From positions 26,726 to 90,725 of the forward strand of contig NZ_LRPE01000006.1 of assembly GCF_001605885.1 (NCBI RefSeq): DNA of 64,000 nt, read 5' to 3'. Shown here piece by piece: positions 49,331 to 58,027 of this stretch. The notes under the pieces are model-generated. The model was not told the origin of the DNA, did no database searches, and saw only the letters and a list, made by a program, of their open reading frames with translations. This stretch comes from Acinetobacter lactucae (GTDB taxonomy: Bacteria > Pseudomonadota > Gammaproteobacteria > Pseudomonadales > Moraxellaceae). The first letter of the stretch is position 1. Each line of letters begins with the position of its first letter. The position numbers and the translations under genes were made by a program.

Positions 49331-50460
49331 GGTGGCTCAGTAAAATAAAAAAGAGTATATCACTTGCCGAAGCTCAACAAACAAAGTTGTTTCCTACAGC
49401 ATACCGAAATCAAAATTCCTCCTATTTTTTTACGAAAAGCGGGCGTTGGCAACACTTATTCGAATTAATTATCGCAAGTAATGTTTTGGCACTGGTCTTG
49501 GCATTGGCTGAAGCGCAGTCTTGGCAAGCCTTAAGTGGGGGAAGACTTTTTCAATACATCATTTTTATTAACTGGGTAATATTGTCTTTTTTTGCCTTGG
49601 TTGAACGCTTTCAAGGTTTTTTTAGCAGTTTACGTCAAGAGTTTGCTTTGGCTATTGGTTTTGTGATGCTACAAGGCATTGTTGTTTTGACTACTTTAAT
49701 GAGTAATTTTTTTCAGTTTGGTCTTTTAAATAAACATGCTTCTTTAACACAGGACTGGAGCATTTACTTTACCAATGTACCTTTATATCTAAGCTATGGA
49801 ATATTACTCGGGGCTTTCTGCTTACGTTATTTATATGTCAGAGAACAGTGGTTGCATCAGCAGTATGCAGAATTAAATGCTCGTATTCAGGCCATGCAAG
49901 CGCGAATTCATCCTCACTTCTTATTTAATAGTCTAAATAATGTGGTCAGTTTAATTACGATAGATCCAGATAAAGCAGAAAGCATGCTTATTAGTTTGTC
50001 GCGGCTATTTCGCGCGAGCTTCCAAGAATTGAAGTTGGTGAGTCTGCATGAAGAAATCGAGCTCAGTAAACAATATTTAATGATTGAACAGGTTCGCTTG
50101 GGGGAGCGTTTAAAAGTAGATTGGAAGATCGAACTTTCACCTGTGCAACTCAAACAGATCACTATTCCTTTATTGACATTACAACCCTTGTTAGAGAATA
50201 GTATTTTTCATGGGGTAGAACCAATGATGGGTAAAGCAACCATAGGGGTATTGGTTGAAATATTGCAAAATCAGGTCAGTATAGTCATTACCAACCCATA
50301 TACAGACGATACAATAAATTCACGGAAAGGGCATGGAATCGCTCTTGAAAATGTTAAGCAGCGCCTGAAAGCGTATTATGGGAACACCGTTAGATTTCAG
50401 GTTTATAAAGGCGAAGCTTTATATACCACTATTATGAGCTATCAATATCAAACAAAATAA
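49321..50460 (+). CDS. algZ: LytS/YehU-type sensor histidine kinase AlgZ (FimS)
   Basis: AlgZ partners AlgR in controlling surface behaviour genes in pseudomonads. The 379-residue protein has about four to five membrane helices (50-175) and a His_kinase domain with the histidine in [15 protein letters not shown], then an ATPase domain with [10 protein letters not shown]. The ATG at 49321 has GGGGGA at 7-nt spacing; a TTG two codons earlier is too near that SD. argH-algZ-algR-hemC-hemD order is shared with Pseudomonas. Confidence 0.9.
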   Translation: MWSWWLSKIKKSISLAEAQQTKLFPTAYRNQNSSYFFTKSGRWQHLFELIIASNVLALVLALAEAQSWQALSGGRLFQYIIFINWVILSFFALVERFQGFFSSLRQEFALAIGFVMLQGIVVLTTLMSNFFQFGLLNKHASLTQDWSIYFTNVPLYLSYGILLGAFCLRYLYVREQWLHQQYAELNARIQAMQARIHPHFLFNSLNNVVSLITIDPDKAESMLISLSRLFRASFQELKLVSLHEEIELSKQYLMIEQVRLGERLKVDWKIELSPVQLKQITIPLLTLQPLLENSIFHGVEPMMGKATIGVLVEILQNQVSIVITNPYTDDTINSRKGHGIALENVKQRLKAYYGNTVRFQVYKGEALYTTIMSYQYQTK

Positions 50461-50520
50461 TAAGTCAGTCAGAGTTAACCATAAAAAAATGGACCAAGTT
50501 AACGGTGACAAGGAGGATGA

Positions 50521-51261
50521 ATGAAGGTGCTAATTTGTGACGATGAACCACTTGCAGTGGAGCGTTTGTCACGTTTAGTTTCAAAGATGGGACATGAAGT
50601 TGTATCAACGGCTCATCATGGACAGGAGGCCTTAGAACAGGCACGGCTTCATCAACCGGATGTAATCTTACTTGATATTCAAATGCCAGGTATGAATGGT
50701 CTCGTCTGTGCAGAACAGTTAAGCCAGTTAAATCCTCGGCCTGCGATTGTGTTTTGTACCGCCTATGATCAGCATGCATTAGAAGCTTTTAAATCTCAGG
50801 CTCAAGCATATCTTCTTAAGCCGATTGATCCAGTAGAACTTGAACAAGCTTTTGGACAATTGACACAGCTTACTCGAGCACAGCTAAGTGCTTTGCCACC
50901 ACATGAATTTTTACATGATCTAAAAACACAGCGCCATCAAATTGCTGCAAAAACCTATCGTGGCGTTGAGCTGATTCCTGTTGAGAATATCTATTATTTT
51001 TTAGCAGATCAGAAATATGTCACGGTGCGTCATCAAAACGGCAGTGTATTAATAGATGAAACATTAAAAGAACTTGAAACCGAATTTGCAGATCAGTTTA
51101 TTCGTATTCATCGAAACGCGTTGGTTGCAGTTGCATATCTAGATGGGCTAGAGCTGGTTAGTTCGGGACAATATCAGGTTAGATTACGAGGTCTTGATGA
51201 AAGGCTTTCAGTGAGCCGTCGACATTTGTCTACGCTTAGAGAGCGAATTCATCAGCTCTAA
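50521..51261 (+). CDS. algR: LytTR response regulator AlgR
   Basis: The 246-residue regulator has an N-terminal receiver with Asp52 (VILLDIQMPG) and a C-terminal LytTR DNA-binding domain (about 140-243, IPVENIYYFLADQKYVTV). SD AAGGAGG precedes the ATG. It lies 60 nt after algZ. In Pseudomonas, AlgR regulates alginate and type IV pili; the targets here are unknown. Confidence 0.92.
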   Translation: MKVLICDDEPLAVERLSRLVSKMGHEVVSTAHHGQEALEQARLHQPDVILLDIQMPGMNGLVCAEQLSQLNPRPAIVFCTAYDQHALEAFKSQAQAYLLKPIDPVELEQAFGQLTQLTRAQLSALPPHEFLHDLKTQRHQIAAKTYRGVELIPVENIYYFLADQKYVTVRHQNGSVLIDETLKELETEFADQFIRIHRNALVAVAYLDGLELVSSGQYQVRLRGLDERLSVSRRHLSTLRERIHQL

Positions 51262-51361
51262 ATTTAAAAGAGTGATCTTGGACTTGCGAGATTTTACTTG
51301 CAATTTTAAGGGATCAAGTTAAGTTTAGGGTGTATTGTTTGACCAGCCCATGCTTGAATTT

Positions 51362-52279
51362 ATGAAAACCTTGAAAATTGCTACGCGACAAAGCCCTCTT
51401 GCTCTTTGGCAGGCAGAACATATTCGTGCCCGTTTACAGGAGCTTCACCCTGATTTAACAGTGGAATTGGTTAAATTTGTCACGCAGGGCGATAAAATTT
51501 TAGATACGCCTTTAGCAAAAATTGGGGGCAAGGGGTTGTTCGTTAAAGAGTTGGAAGCAGCACTTTTAGATGGGCGTGCAGATTTGGCTGTACATTCAAT
51601 GAAAGATGTCCCGATGGCTTTGCCAGAAGGTTTAACCTTAGCAGTGATTTGTGAGCGTGAAGATCCATTAGATGCTTTTGTTTCAAATCATTTTGAAACA
51701 TTCGCTGATTTACCACAAGGTGCAAAAGTCGGCACATCAAGCTTGCGTCGAAAATCTCAGATTTTAAAACAACGTCCTGATTTGCAAATTATTGACTTGC
51801 GTGGAAATGTTGGTACACGTTTAGCGAAGCTAGATGAAGGTCAATACGATGCGATTATTCTGGCCAGTGCCGGTTTGAAGCGTCTAGGTTTGTCAGAACG
51901 TATCCGTCATTGTTTAACACCAGATATTAGTTTGCCTGCTGTGGGACAAGGTGCATTGGGTCTAGAATGCCGTGCAGCTGACCAAGATGTATTGGCTTTA
52001 ATTCAACCTTTATTACACGAAGAAACAGATGTTTGTGTACGTGCTGAACGTGCATTTAATGCCTATCTTGAAGGTGGTTGTCAGGTCCCAATTGCAGGTT
52101 ATGCCACACTACAAAATGGTCAAATCCATATCGAAGGTCGTGTTGGAAGTCCTGATGGCCAAACATTATTACGTGCGGAAATGACAGATGAAGCCAATAA
52201 TGCTCAGCAATTGGGTGAGAACCTTGCTCGAAATTTACTTGATCAAGGTGCGGGTGAACTATTAAAGGCCCTCTACTAA
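51362..52279 (+). CDS. hemC: porphobilinogen deaminase
   Basis: HemC condenses four porphobilinogens into hydroxymethylbilane. The 305-residue form begins [16 protein letters not shown] as in the family, and the dipyrromethane-cofactor Cys is in [15 protein letters not shown] at 51335 with AGGG 5 nt upstream would add nine residues (FDQPMLEF) and has the better SD, so it remains a real alternative. hemD follows after 3 nt. Confidence 0.92.
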   Translation: MKTLKIATRQSPLALWQAEHIRARLQELHPDLTVELVKFVTQGDKILDTPLAKIGGKGLFVKELEAALLDGRADLAVHSMKDVPMALPEGLTLAVICEREDPLDAFVSNHFETFADLPQGAKVGTSSLRRKSQILKQRPDLQIIDLRGNVGTRLAKLDEGQYDAIILASAGLKRLGLSERIRHCLTPDISLPAVGQGALGLECRAADQDVLALIQPLLHEETDVCVRAERAFNAYLEGGCQVPIAGYATLQNGQIHIEGRVGSPDGQTLLRAEMTDEANNAQQLGENLARNLLDQGAGELLKALY

Positions 52280-52282
52280 ACC

Positions 52283-53050
52283 ATGTTGTTTATTAATACT
52301 CGACCTGATTCTCGTGCAGCTGAATTAACAGATGCTTTGCAAAATGAAGGTTATCAGGTTGAGTCTTTACCTCTTTTAGAACTCGTTGCTAAACCCTTTT
52401 CCGAACACTTACTTCAGCTTTACCAACAATTAATTAAGGCGCAAGCTATTGTTGTTGTCAGCCCAACAGCTGTTGAAATGGGCATGGAGTATTTAGCACA
52501 AAGTGGCTTAAAAATTAGCGATTTAAAACATATCCAATGGATTGCTGTAGGGCAGGCAACAGCAAATTGTCTAAATGAATATGGAATAGACGCACATATC
52601 CCAGATGTTGAAACCTCTGAGGGAATGTTGAACCTACCTATTCTGCACAATATGCACCAGACGGGTAGTGTGGCTTTTTGGCGGGGAGAAGGTGGTCGCC
52701 AATTTATGATGGAGACCTTGCAACAACAAGGAATTCAGATTTTAAATTTTGTTCTATATCATCGGCAGTGCCCGGAAGCTTCATATTCTACATTCAAACA
52801 CCTGACACAGAATTCAAATTATAATTTAAATAAATGGCTGGTCTTAATTACCAGTGAGGCCAGCTGGAAATATTGGTTAGAGCTTTGTTCAAAAAATAAT
52901 GTACAACCTGATGGTGTATATCTGGTTTTAGGACCTCGTCTTTTTCAAATTGTTAAAGAGTATCGCGATCAGCAACAGGCTCATTTTCACATTATTCAAC
53001 TTGAAAATTTATCGCCTTCGGGGATGATTCATCACATTCAGGCATTATAA
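52283..53050 (+). CDS. hemD: uroporphyrinogen-III synthase
   Basis: HemD cyclises hydroxymethylbilane with inversion of ring D. The 255-residue protein has the two-lobed HemD fold with the weakly conserved markers TRPDSRAAELTDAL, VVSPTAVEMG and FWRGEGGRQFM. The family is divergent, so identity rests largely on position between hemC and hemX. Confidence 0.9.
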   Translation: MLFINTRPDSRAAELTDALQNEGYQVESLPLLELVAKPFSEHLLQLYQQLIKAQAIVVVSPTAVEMGMEYLAQSGLKISDLKHIQWIAVGQATANCLNEYGIDAHIPDVETSEGMLNLPILHNMHQTGSVAFWRGEGGRQFMMETLQQQGIQILNFVLYHRQCPEASYSTFKHLTQNSNYNLNKWLVLITSEASWKYWLELCSKNNVQPDGVYLVLGPRLFQIVKEYRDQQQAHFHIIQLENLSPSGMIHHIQAL

Positions 53051-53058
53051 GGATTCAT

Positions 53059-53901
53059 ATGAGAAAACTTGTTTCTATCATCATTTTACTGGGCGTAGCT
53101 TGGTTGGCTAAGCTCAGTTACGATATGTGGCAAATTTCTCGTACTGTTCCCGAGCTCAAACAAAGTCTGCTGCAATCAGAACAGCACTATGCCAATTTAA
53201 ATGATCAATTAGTTGCTTTACAGCGACAGTTGCAGAATCAACCCGTAAATACAGGGAATAAAACTAGTTCAGTGGTTCAACTAGATGCTCCACCGATAGG
53301 TATTGCCCCTACAGTTTTAATTAAACAAAAGTTAGATTTAATTCAATTTGCAATTGATCAGCAGCAATTGATTTATGCGGTTGATCAATTAAACCAGTTA
53401 CAGCAATCGCTTGTGCACTATGAAATTGCTCCTGCATTGCAGCATAGCTTGAATCAATCGCTTGAGCAGGATAAACAGGCAGTTCAACAGTTCACTTTGG
53501 CTCAAAATCAACGTCATCAATTAATTGATGATTTATTACAGAACATTGATAAGAATATTCAACAAGCCTTAGCCCAGCCTAAACTTGAAATGGATCAATC
53601 CGAGACTGTGTCTTGGTGGAAAAAATGGTTCCGCATAGAAAAAGTAGAAACGCCGTCTATTAATTTAATGAGTCGAAGTGTCGTGCTGAAAGAAGTGCAA
53701 TTAAGATTGTTAATTGCCGAACAGGCACTCAATCAAGGAAAAATGACTGAGTATCAAAATGAGTTGCAATCGGTGATGCAAAAGTTAGATGAAATGCCTG
53801 ATGCAACCAGTCAGCAGTTAAAAAAACGTATTGCTAAAGTGGCACATTTATCGGTAGTGCCAGTTCCTAAACTCTCTACACTTGGGCTCATTGGCTCATA
53901 A
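53059..53901 (+). CDS. hemX: HemX-like membrane protein
   Basis: This 280-residue protein has one N-terminal transmembrane helix (about 5-22) then a Gln-rich coiled coil (about 35-65) and a helical periplasmic domain (about 95-260). It resembles the HemX family found after hemCD, whose biochemical function is uncertain despite the old label uroporphyrinogen methyltransferase. No methyltransferase motif is visible. Confidence 0.82.
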   Translation: MRKLVSIIILLGVAWLAKLSYDMWQISRTVPELKQSLLQSEQHYANLNDQLVALQRQLQNQPVNTGNKTSSVVQLDAPPIGIAPTVLIKQKLDLIQFAIDQQQLIYAVDQLNQLQQSLVHYEIAPALQHSLNQSLEQDKQAVQQFTLAQNQRHQLIDDLLQNIDKNIQQALAQPKLEMDQSETVSWWKKWFRIEKVETPSINLMSRSVVLKEVQLRLLIAEQALNQGKMTEYQNELQSVMQKLDEMPDATSQQLKKRIAKVAHLSVVPVPKLSTLGLIGS

Positions 53902-53910
53902 GGAGGATAT

Positions 53911-55104
53911 ATGAAACACCTCCTGTGGGTTTATTTCGTAATCAGCTTAATACTCTTTGCAGCATTAGCTTTATTTAGTTATGGCTATGGAATGGGGTAT
54001 GTTTATATTTATTGGCGACAATTGCAGTTGCAAACAAATGTCTGGGGGTTAACCCTTACTTTTGTAGTGATGAGTTTTATTGCTCAACTCGTATGGCTAT
54101 GGATTAAACGTTATTCATCTCGTGAACAAAGAAAAAGTGAAAACATCTTCCAGTTTAAAAACCTTCACCCCTATGAACAATTAGGTATTGTCTGGTTATT
54201 AGAGGCTGCCGAAGATCAACGTGTATTTATTGAACGTGTTTTTACCCAATCAGGACTTTTAAAAAATATTATTGATGCCAAATTTTTGGTTTTAAGTGGC
54301 GACTATCCAAAAGCATTAGCTGCTCTCGATCAATCATCACCTATGGCATTTGAATTGGCAGAGTTACAACGAATTGAAATCTTTTTAGCTCAAAATGAAG
54401 CCGACCGCGCATTAACTCATCTCGAATTTTTATACCAACATCAGTTATCGCCTTGGTTACAAGAAATAGAAACTGCCTACCAGCAAAGATTAACTGCTCT
54501 GTGGGGGCAATTAGCGCTGCAACATCCATGGGTATATTTACGTTCCATGAAATATGGTTTGCTAGATGCGGAACACCGTGATTTATGGTTGCAGCAACTT
54601 CTTCAGCAATTTGATCAAGCTTCTATTGATGACTTACAGGCCTTACAGCAACGTTATTTAGATTTAGAGTCTGAAATTCAAACTCGACCTTATAGCAGTA
54701 AGTTGTTATGGCTAAAACTATTAGCCCGTATGCCAGATATGAGTATGCAACATGCGGCCTTAACCCTTCACTTGTTAAAAGAGCAGTTTGATCCAGAAGT
54801 ATTTTATTTATGGTTTCAGCAACAACTGCTTAAACAGGTTCCTGACTATGCTGATGTTGAAGAAAAAATTATTCAATTTGAAAATCAATATATGAATCTG
54901 CCGGTTTTGACCTTCGCAAAATGGCATGTCTATATGGCAACTGGACGTCAAGCAGAAGCTGAAACATTATTAACATTATATCCAGATAATATTTTAATGA
55001 GCTATTTACGTATTAAGTCTACGCTTAAAGAAGATGAAGTGTTAATCAAACAGTTAAATCTAATCTTTGAAAATGATGCAAATTTTTTAAAGTTTAAAAT
55101 ATGA
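53911..55104 (+). CDS. hemY: HemY-like protein
   Basis: The 397-residue protein has two N-terminal membrane helices (about 5-25, 45-65) and a long TPR-like helical C-terminal domain. It matches the HemY N-terminal family of the enterobacterial/pseudomonad hemCDXY operon, not the protoporphyrinogen oxidase also called HemY. Its role is probably scaffolding of haem synthesis. SD AAGGAGG lies just upstream. Confidence 0.85.
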   Translation: MKHLLWVYFVISLILFAALALFSYGYGMGYVYIYWRQLQLQTNVWGLTLTFVVMSFIAQLVWLWIKRYSSREQRKSENIFQFKNLHPYEQLGIVWLLEAAEDQRVFIERVFTQSGLLKNIIDAKFLVLSGDYPKALAALDQSSPMAFELAELQRIEIFLAQNEADRALTHLEFLYQHQLSPWLQEIETAYQQRLTALWGQLALQHPWVYLRSMKYGLLDAEHRDLWLQQLLQQFDQASIDDLQALQQRYLDLESEIQTRPYSSKLLWLKLLARMPDMSMQHAALTLHLLKEQFDPEVFYLWFQQQLLKQVPDYADVEEKIIQFENQYMNLPVLTFAKWHVYMATGRQAEAETLLTLYPDNILMSYLRIKSTLKEDEVLIKQLNLIFENDANFLKFKI

Positions 55105-55111
55105 GGTAAAA

Positions 55112-55552
55112 ATGAAAGAACTGTCTGTCTACCCGATAATATATGAACAGAAAGTCGCATGGGGAGATATGGACGCTTTTGGTCATGTCAATAATGTACA
55201 ATATTATCGATATATTGAAAGCTCACGTATTTTATATATGGAAGCAATAAATATATTAACCCCCCAAATATATCCCGTTGTTGCTTCAAGTCAGTGTAAA
55301 TATTTAAGGCCTGTTTTTTATCCCGATGTATTGAAAGTAGCGGTTCGCGTGGAAGAGATCCGTAATAGCGCATTCCGTATGGCCTATATATTATGGAGTG
55401 AAACCCAACAACAAATCGTGGCTACTGCTGAGGCTGTTCTGGTATGCATGGATAAATTAACAGAACGAAAATGTGAAATACCTCAGGAGATAAAACAAAA
55501 AATTATTGAACTAGAAAAATCAGTAGGACATGACTTAATACATTCATCTTAA
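55112..55552 (+). CDS. acyl-CoA thioesterase (4HBT / hot-dog)
   Basis: This 146-residue hot-dog fold protein carries the 4-hydroxybenzoyl-CoA thioesterase motif GDMDAFGHVNNVQY, with the catalytic Asp. It hydrolyses an acyl-CoA, like YbgC/FadM. It is 7 nt after hemY, an unexpected partner for haem genes that is probably only cotranscribed. The substrate is unknown. Confidence 0.85.
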   Translation: MKELSVYPIIYEQKVAWGDMDAFGHVNNVQYYRYIESSRILYMEAINILTPQIYPVVASSQCKYLRPVFYPDVLKVAVRVEEIRNSAFRMAYILWSETQQQIVATAEAVLVCMDKLTERKCEIPQEIKQKIIELEKSVGHDLIHSS

Positions 55553-55746
55553 ATAAATATTAATAAAATATATTTCATTTATAATTGATAATGTAATTAA
55601 AAGGTAATTTTTTTAGTTATTCTGATGAACACGGCTTTCAAACTATTGCTTATTGAATAGATTATAAATAATATTGGTCTTGATTTTATGTTTTTAAATT
55701 TTGTCTGTATTATTTTGAATTGTCTGTAAGACTGGAGTATTTATTA

Positions 55747-56073
55747 ATGAAACCGGATATCAGTGAATTATCTGTTGAAGAGTTAAAACGCTTACAAGAA
55801 GAAGCAGAAGCTTTAATTGCAAGTAAAAAAGATCAAGCAATTGAAGATGCTTATAATCAAATTATCGAGATTGCTGAAAATGTAGGTTTCAGTGTTGAAC
55901 AACTTCTTGAGTTTGGTGCTCAAAAACGTAAGAAAACAACTCGTAAATCTGTTGAGCCTCGTTACCGCAACAAAAACAATGCTGAAGAGACTTGGACTGG
56001 TCGTGGTAAACAACCACGCTGGTTAGTTGCTGAAATTGAAAAAGGCGCAAAACTAGAAGATTTCTTAATCTAA
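55747..56073 (+). CDS. hns: H-NS family nucleoid protein
   Basis: H-NS silences AT-rich and horizontally acquired DNA. The 108-residue protein has an N-terminal oligomerisation coiled coil (about 5-55) and the C-terminal DNA-binding motif TWTGRGKQPRWL. The ATG at 55747 has GGAG 10 nt upstream; an earlier TTG frame at 55720 includes the ribosome site. The leader (55553-55746) is very AT-rich, consistent with autorepression. IS insertion in this gene in clinical A. baumannii is known; here it is intact. Confidence 0.93.
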   Translation: MKPDISELSVEELKRLQEEAEALIASKKDQAIEDAYNQIIEIAENVGFSVEQLLEFGAQKRKKTTRKSVEPRYRNKNNAEETWTGRGKQPRWLVAEIEKGAKLEDFLI

Positions 56074-56088
56074 TCGTAGTGCCGATTT

Positions 56089-56119
56089 AAAAAGCCAAGC
56101 AAATTTGCTTGGCTTTTTT
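56089..56119. terminator. terminator of hns
   Basis: AAAAAGCCAAGC (56089-56100) and GCTTGGCTTTTT (56107-56118) form a perfect stem around AAATTT. Confidence 0.9.
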
Positions 56120-56282
56120 ATTTATAAAGATATCTCAAAATCTTGCTATAAATATTATTTGAAAAATGAGTGTTTAAATTCTTCTTCAAATGAATTGTTG
56201 AGATCAAATGTGCATTTAGTTCAATGAGCACCAAGTTTTCATGATTTTGTCATACGTTCAACTTATAGTCTTAATACCAAAG

Positions 56283-56307
56283 CCAAGCCAGATTGCTTGG
56301 TTTTTTT
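56283..56307 (+). terminator. second, related terminator downstream of hns
   Basis: CCAAGC (56283-56288) pairs with GCTTGG (56295-56300) around a 6-nt loop, followed by T7. It shares its stem with the hns terminator, so it may be a duplicated copy or the end of a small RNA. Confidence 0.75.
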
Positions 56308-56406
56308 ATATGAAGTGAATTGGCGATGTTGAAAAAGTATGCATAATGTCAGACTAGGGAGCTACTCTCAAAATAAGGACGATAATTTGCATGTTGGTAA
56401 GGCTGA

Positions 56407-57150
56407 ATGAAGAAAAAGTCTAAGCAATGGAAGTGGTGGTTTTTTGCCCTCATTGCATTTTTAATTTTTATTATTTTACAGATCCCAGCGACGTGGCTTA
56501 TTTCTAAATTTTCAAAGAATAATCAAACTCTACACAATGTAAGCGGAAATATCTGGCAAGGCCAAGCAGATTGGCGGCGTGGTACGTTGAGAGGCTCGAT
56601 TCATTGGAAAACTAGACCTCTAGACCTATTTTTATTACGGTTCGCTGCTGACGTAGATATCCATAGTGGAAATACCCAATTATCTGGGGTAATGGGTTAT
56701 GGTGTGGGGAAAAAAGTAATTGTAAAGGCTATGAATGGTCAGGTCGCGCCTGAAACATTAAAACAAATTGTAAATTGGCAATGGCCTGCGAACAGTATTC
56801 AGCTTAAAGATATTGAGTTTAATTATAAAAAAGAGCAGGGTTTCGCCGCAGTTGATGGTCAATTGCATTGGGGTGGCGGTGCTTTAATTTATAATATCGG
56901 TGATCGTCAAGACCGTATGAATATGCCTTCTTTAAATGGGCAATTAACGCATCAAAATGGACAGTTGCAAGTTGATATACGTGATCAACGCAGTCAAAAA
57001 ATGGCGAATCTTTTATTAGATGCCAATATGATGCTTGATGTGCAGCTCACGCAAAGATTATTGCTCAATATTCCATCTTATGATGGAAAAGCTGGTTTAG
57101 ATACGTTTGTCATTAGTTCTCGTCAACCCTTAATACAAGGGGGTAACTAA
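56407..57150 (+). CDS. gspN: type II secretion system protein GspN
   Basis: GspN is an inner-membrane-anchored accessory of the type II secretion system. The 247-residue protein has an N-terminal transmembrane helix (about 11-32, WWFFALIAFLIFIILQIP) followed by a periplasmic domain with the GspN features GNIWQGQADW and GSIHWKTRPL. Its stop overlaps the gspC start by one base. It is the first gene of the T2SS cluster here. Confidence 0.88.
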   Translation: MKKKSKQWKWWFFALIAFLIFIILQIPATWLISKFSKNNQTLHNVSGNIWQGQADWRRGTLRGSIHWKTRPLDLFLLRFAADVDIHSGNTQLSGVMGYGVGKKVIVKAMNGQVAPETLKQIVNWQWPANSIQLKDIEFNYKKEQGFAAVDGQLHWGGGALIYNIGDRQDRMNMPSLNGQLTHQNGQLQVDIRDQRSQKMANLLLDANMMLDVQLTQRLLLNIPSYDGKAGLDTFVISSRQPLIQGGN

Positions 57151-57986
57151 TGAAAGTATGGATTGAGAAATTACAGCAACTACAATGGCAAAAATTAGAC
57201 CGGTTAAGTGTGGTTGTATTTGCCTTTTTGATTTTATGGTTGTGTTGGAAGTTAGCTTCATTATTTTGGTGGGTAATTGCGCCTCCTCAAATGATGCAAT
57301 TTGATCGGGTAGAGTTAGGATCGCAGCAGCCACAAATTCCTAACATTAGTACTTTTTCGCTTTTTAATGAACCTTCAGCCAATGCAGCTCAGGAAAATGT
57401 CAACCTAGAATTACAAGGTGTGATGCTGGGTTATCCAAATCGTTTTTCCTCGGCTGTTATTAAGCTAGATAATATTGCTGATCGATATCGGGTGGGAGAA
57501 ACAATAGGCTCTACCTCTTATCAGTTGGCGGAAGTTTATTGGGATCACGTGATATTGCGTCAAGGTAATGGAAGTACTCGTGAACTTCAGTTTAAAGGGT
57601 TGCCAAATGGTTTATATCAGCCTATGACACCAGATGCTTCACAACCTGCTACTACTGCGCCTCAGTCATCGGCACCTGTCAATACGACTCAAGAGGCGTT
57701 AGGACAGGCTATTCAGCAAATGCAAGGCAACCGTGAACAATATCTGCGTGACATGGGCGTTAGTGGGAACTCTACTGAGGGTTTTGAAGTTACAGAACGT
57801 ACACCCACAGCGCTTCGAAATAAGTTAGGTTTAAGGCCGGGTGATCGGATTGTTTCTTTAAACGGTCAAACGGTTGGGCAGGGACAAACGGATGTGCAGT
57901 TACTTGAACAGGCTCGTCGAGCTGGGCAAGTGAAAATAGAAATAAAACGTGGTGATCAAGTGATGACCATACAACAAAATTTTTAG
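57150..57986 (+). CDS. gspC: type II secretion system protein GspC
   Basis: GspC joins the inner membrane platform to the secretin. The 278-residue protein has one N-terminal membrane helix (about 23-44), the homology region LELQGVMLGYPNRFSSAVIK (about 75-130), and a C-terminal PDZ domain (about 200-275, LGLRPGDRIVSLNG). It is coupled to gspN, and gspD follows 41 nt later. Confidence 0.92.
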   Translation: MKVWIEKLQQLQWQKLDRLSVVVFAFLILWLCWKLASLFWWVIAPPQMMQFDRVELGSQQPQIPNISTFSLFNEPSANAAQENVNLELQGVMLGYPNRFSSAVIKLDNIADRYRVGETIGSTSYQLAEVYWDHVILRQGNGSTRELQFKGLPNGLYQPMTPDASQPATTAPQSSAPVNTTQEALGQAIQQMQGNREQYLRDMGVSGNSTEGFEVTERTPTALRNKLGLRPGDRIVSLNGQTVGQGQTDVQLLEQARRAGQVKIEIKRGDQVMTIQQNF

Positions 57987-58027
57987 TGATAACACGTCAC
58001 CATAAGAGTTAGGAATTATCGCAAGTT

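Larger units (their letters stand above)
56074..56406. other. non-coding gap with two related terminators
   Basis: No plausible coding frame is present. Two terminator hairpins with the same CCAAGC/GCTTGG core (56089-56118 and 56283-56300) flank about 165 bp of AT-rich sequence. Confidence 0.6.
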
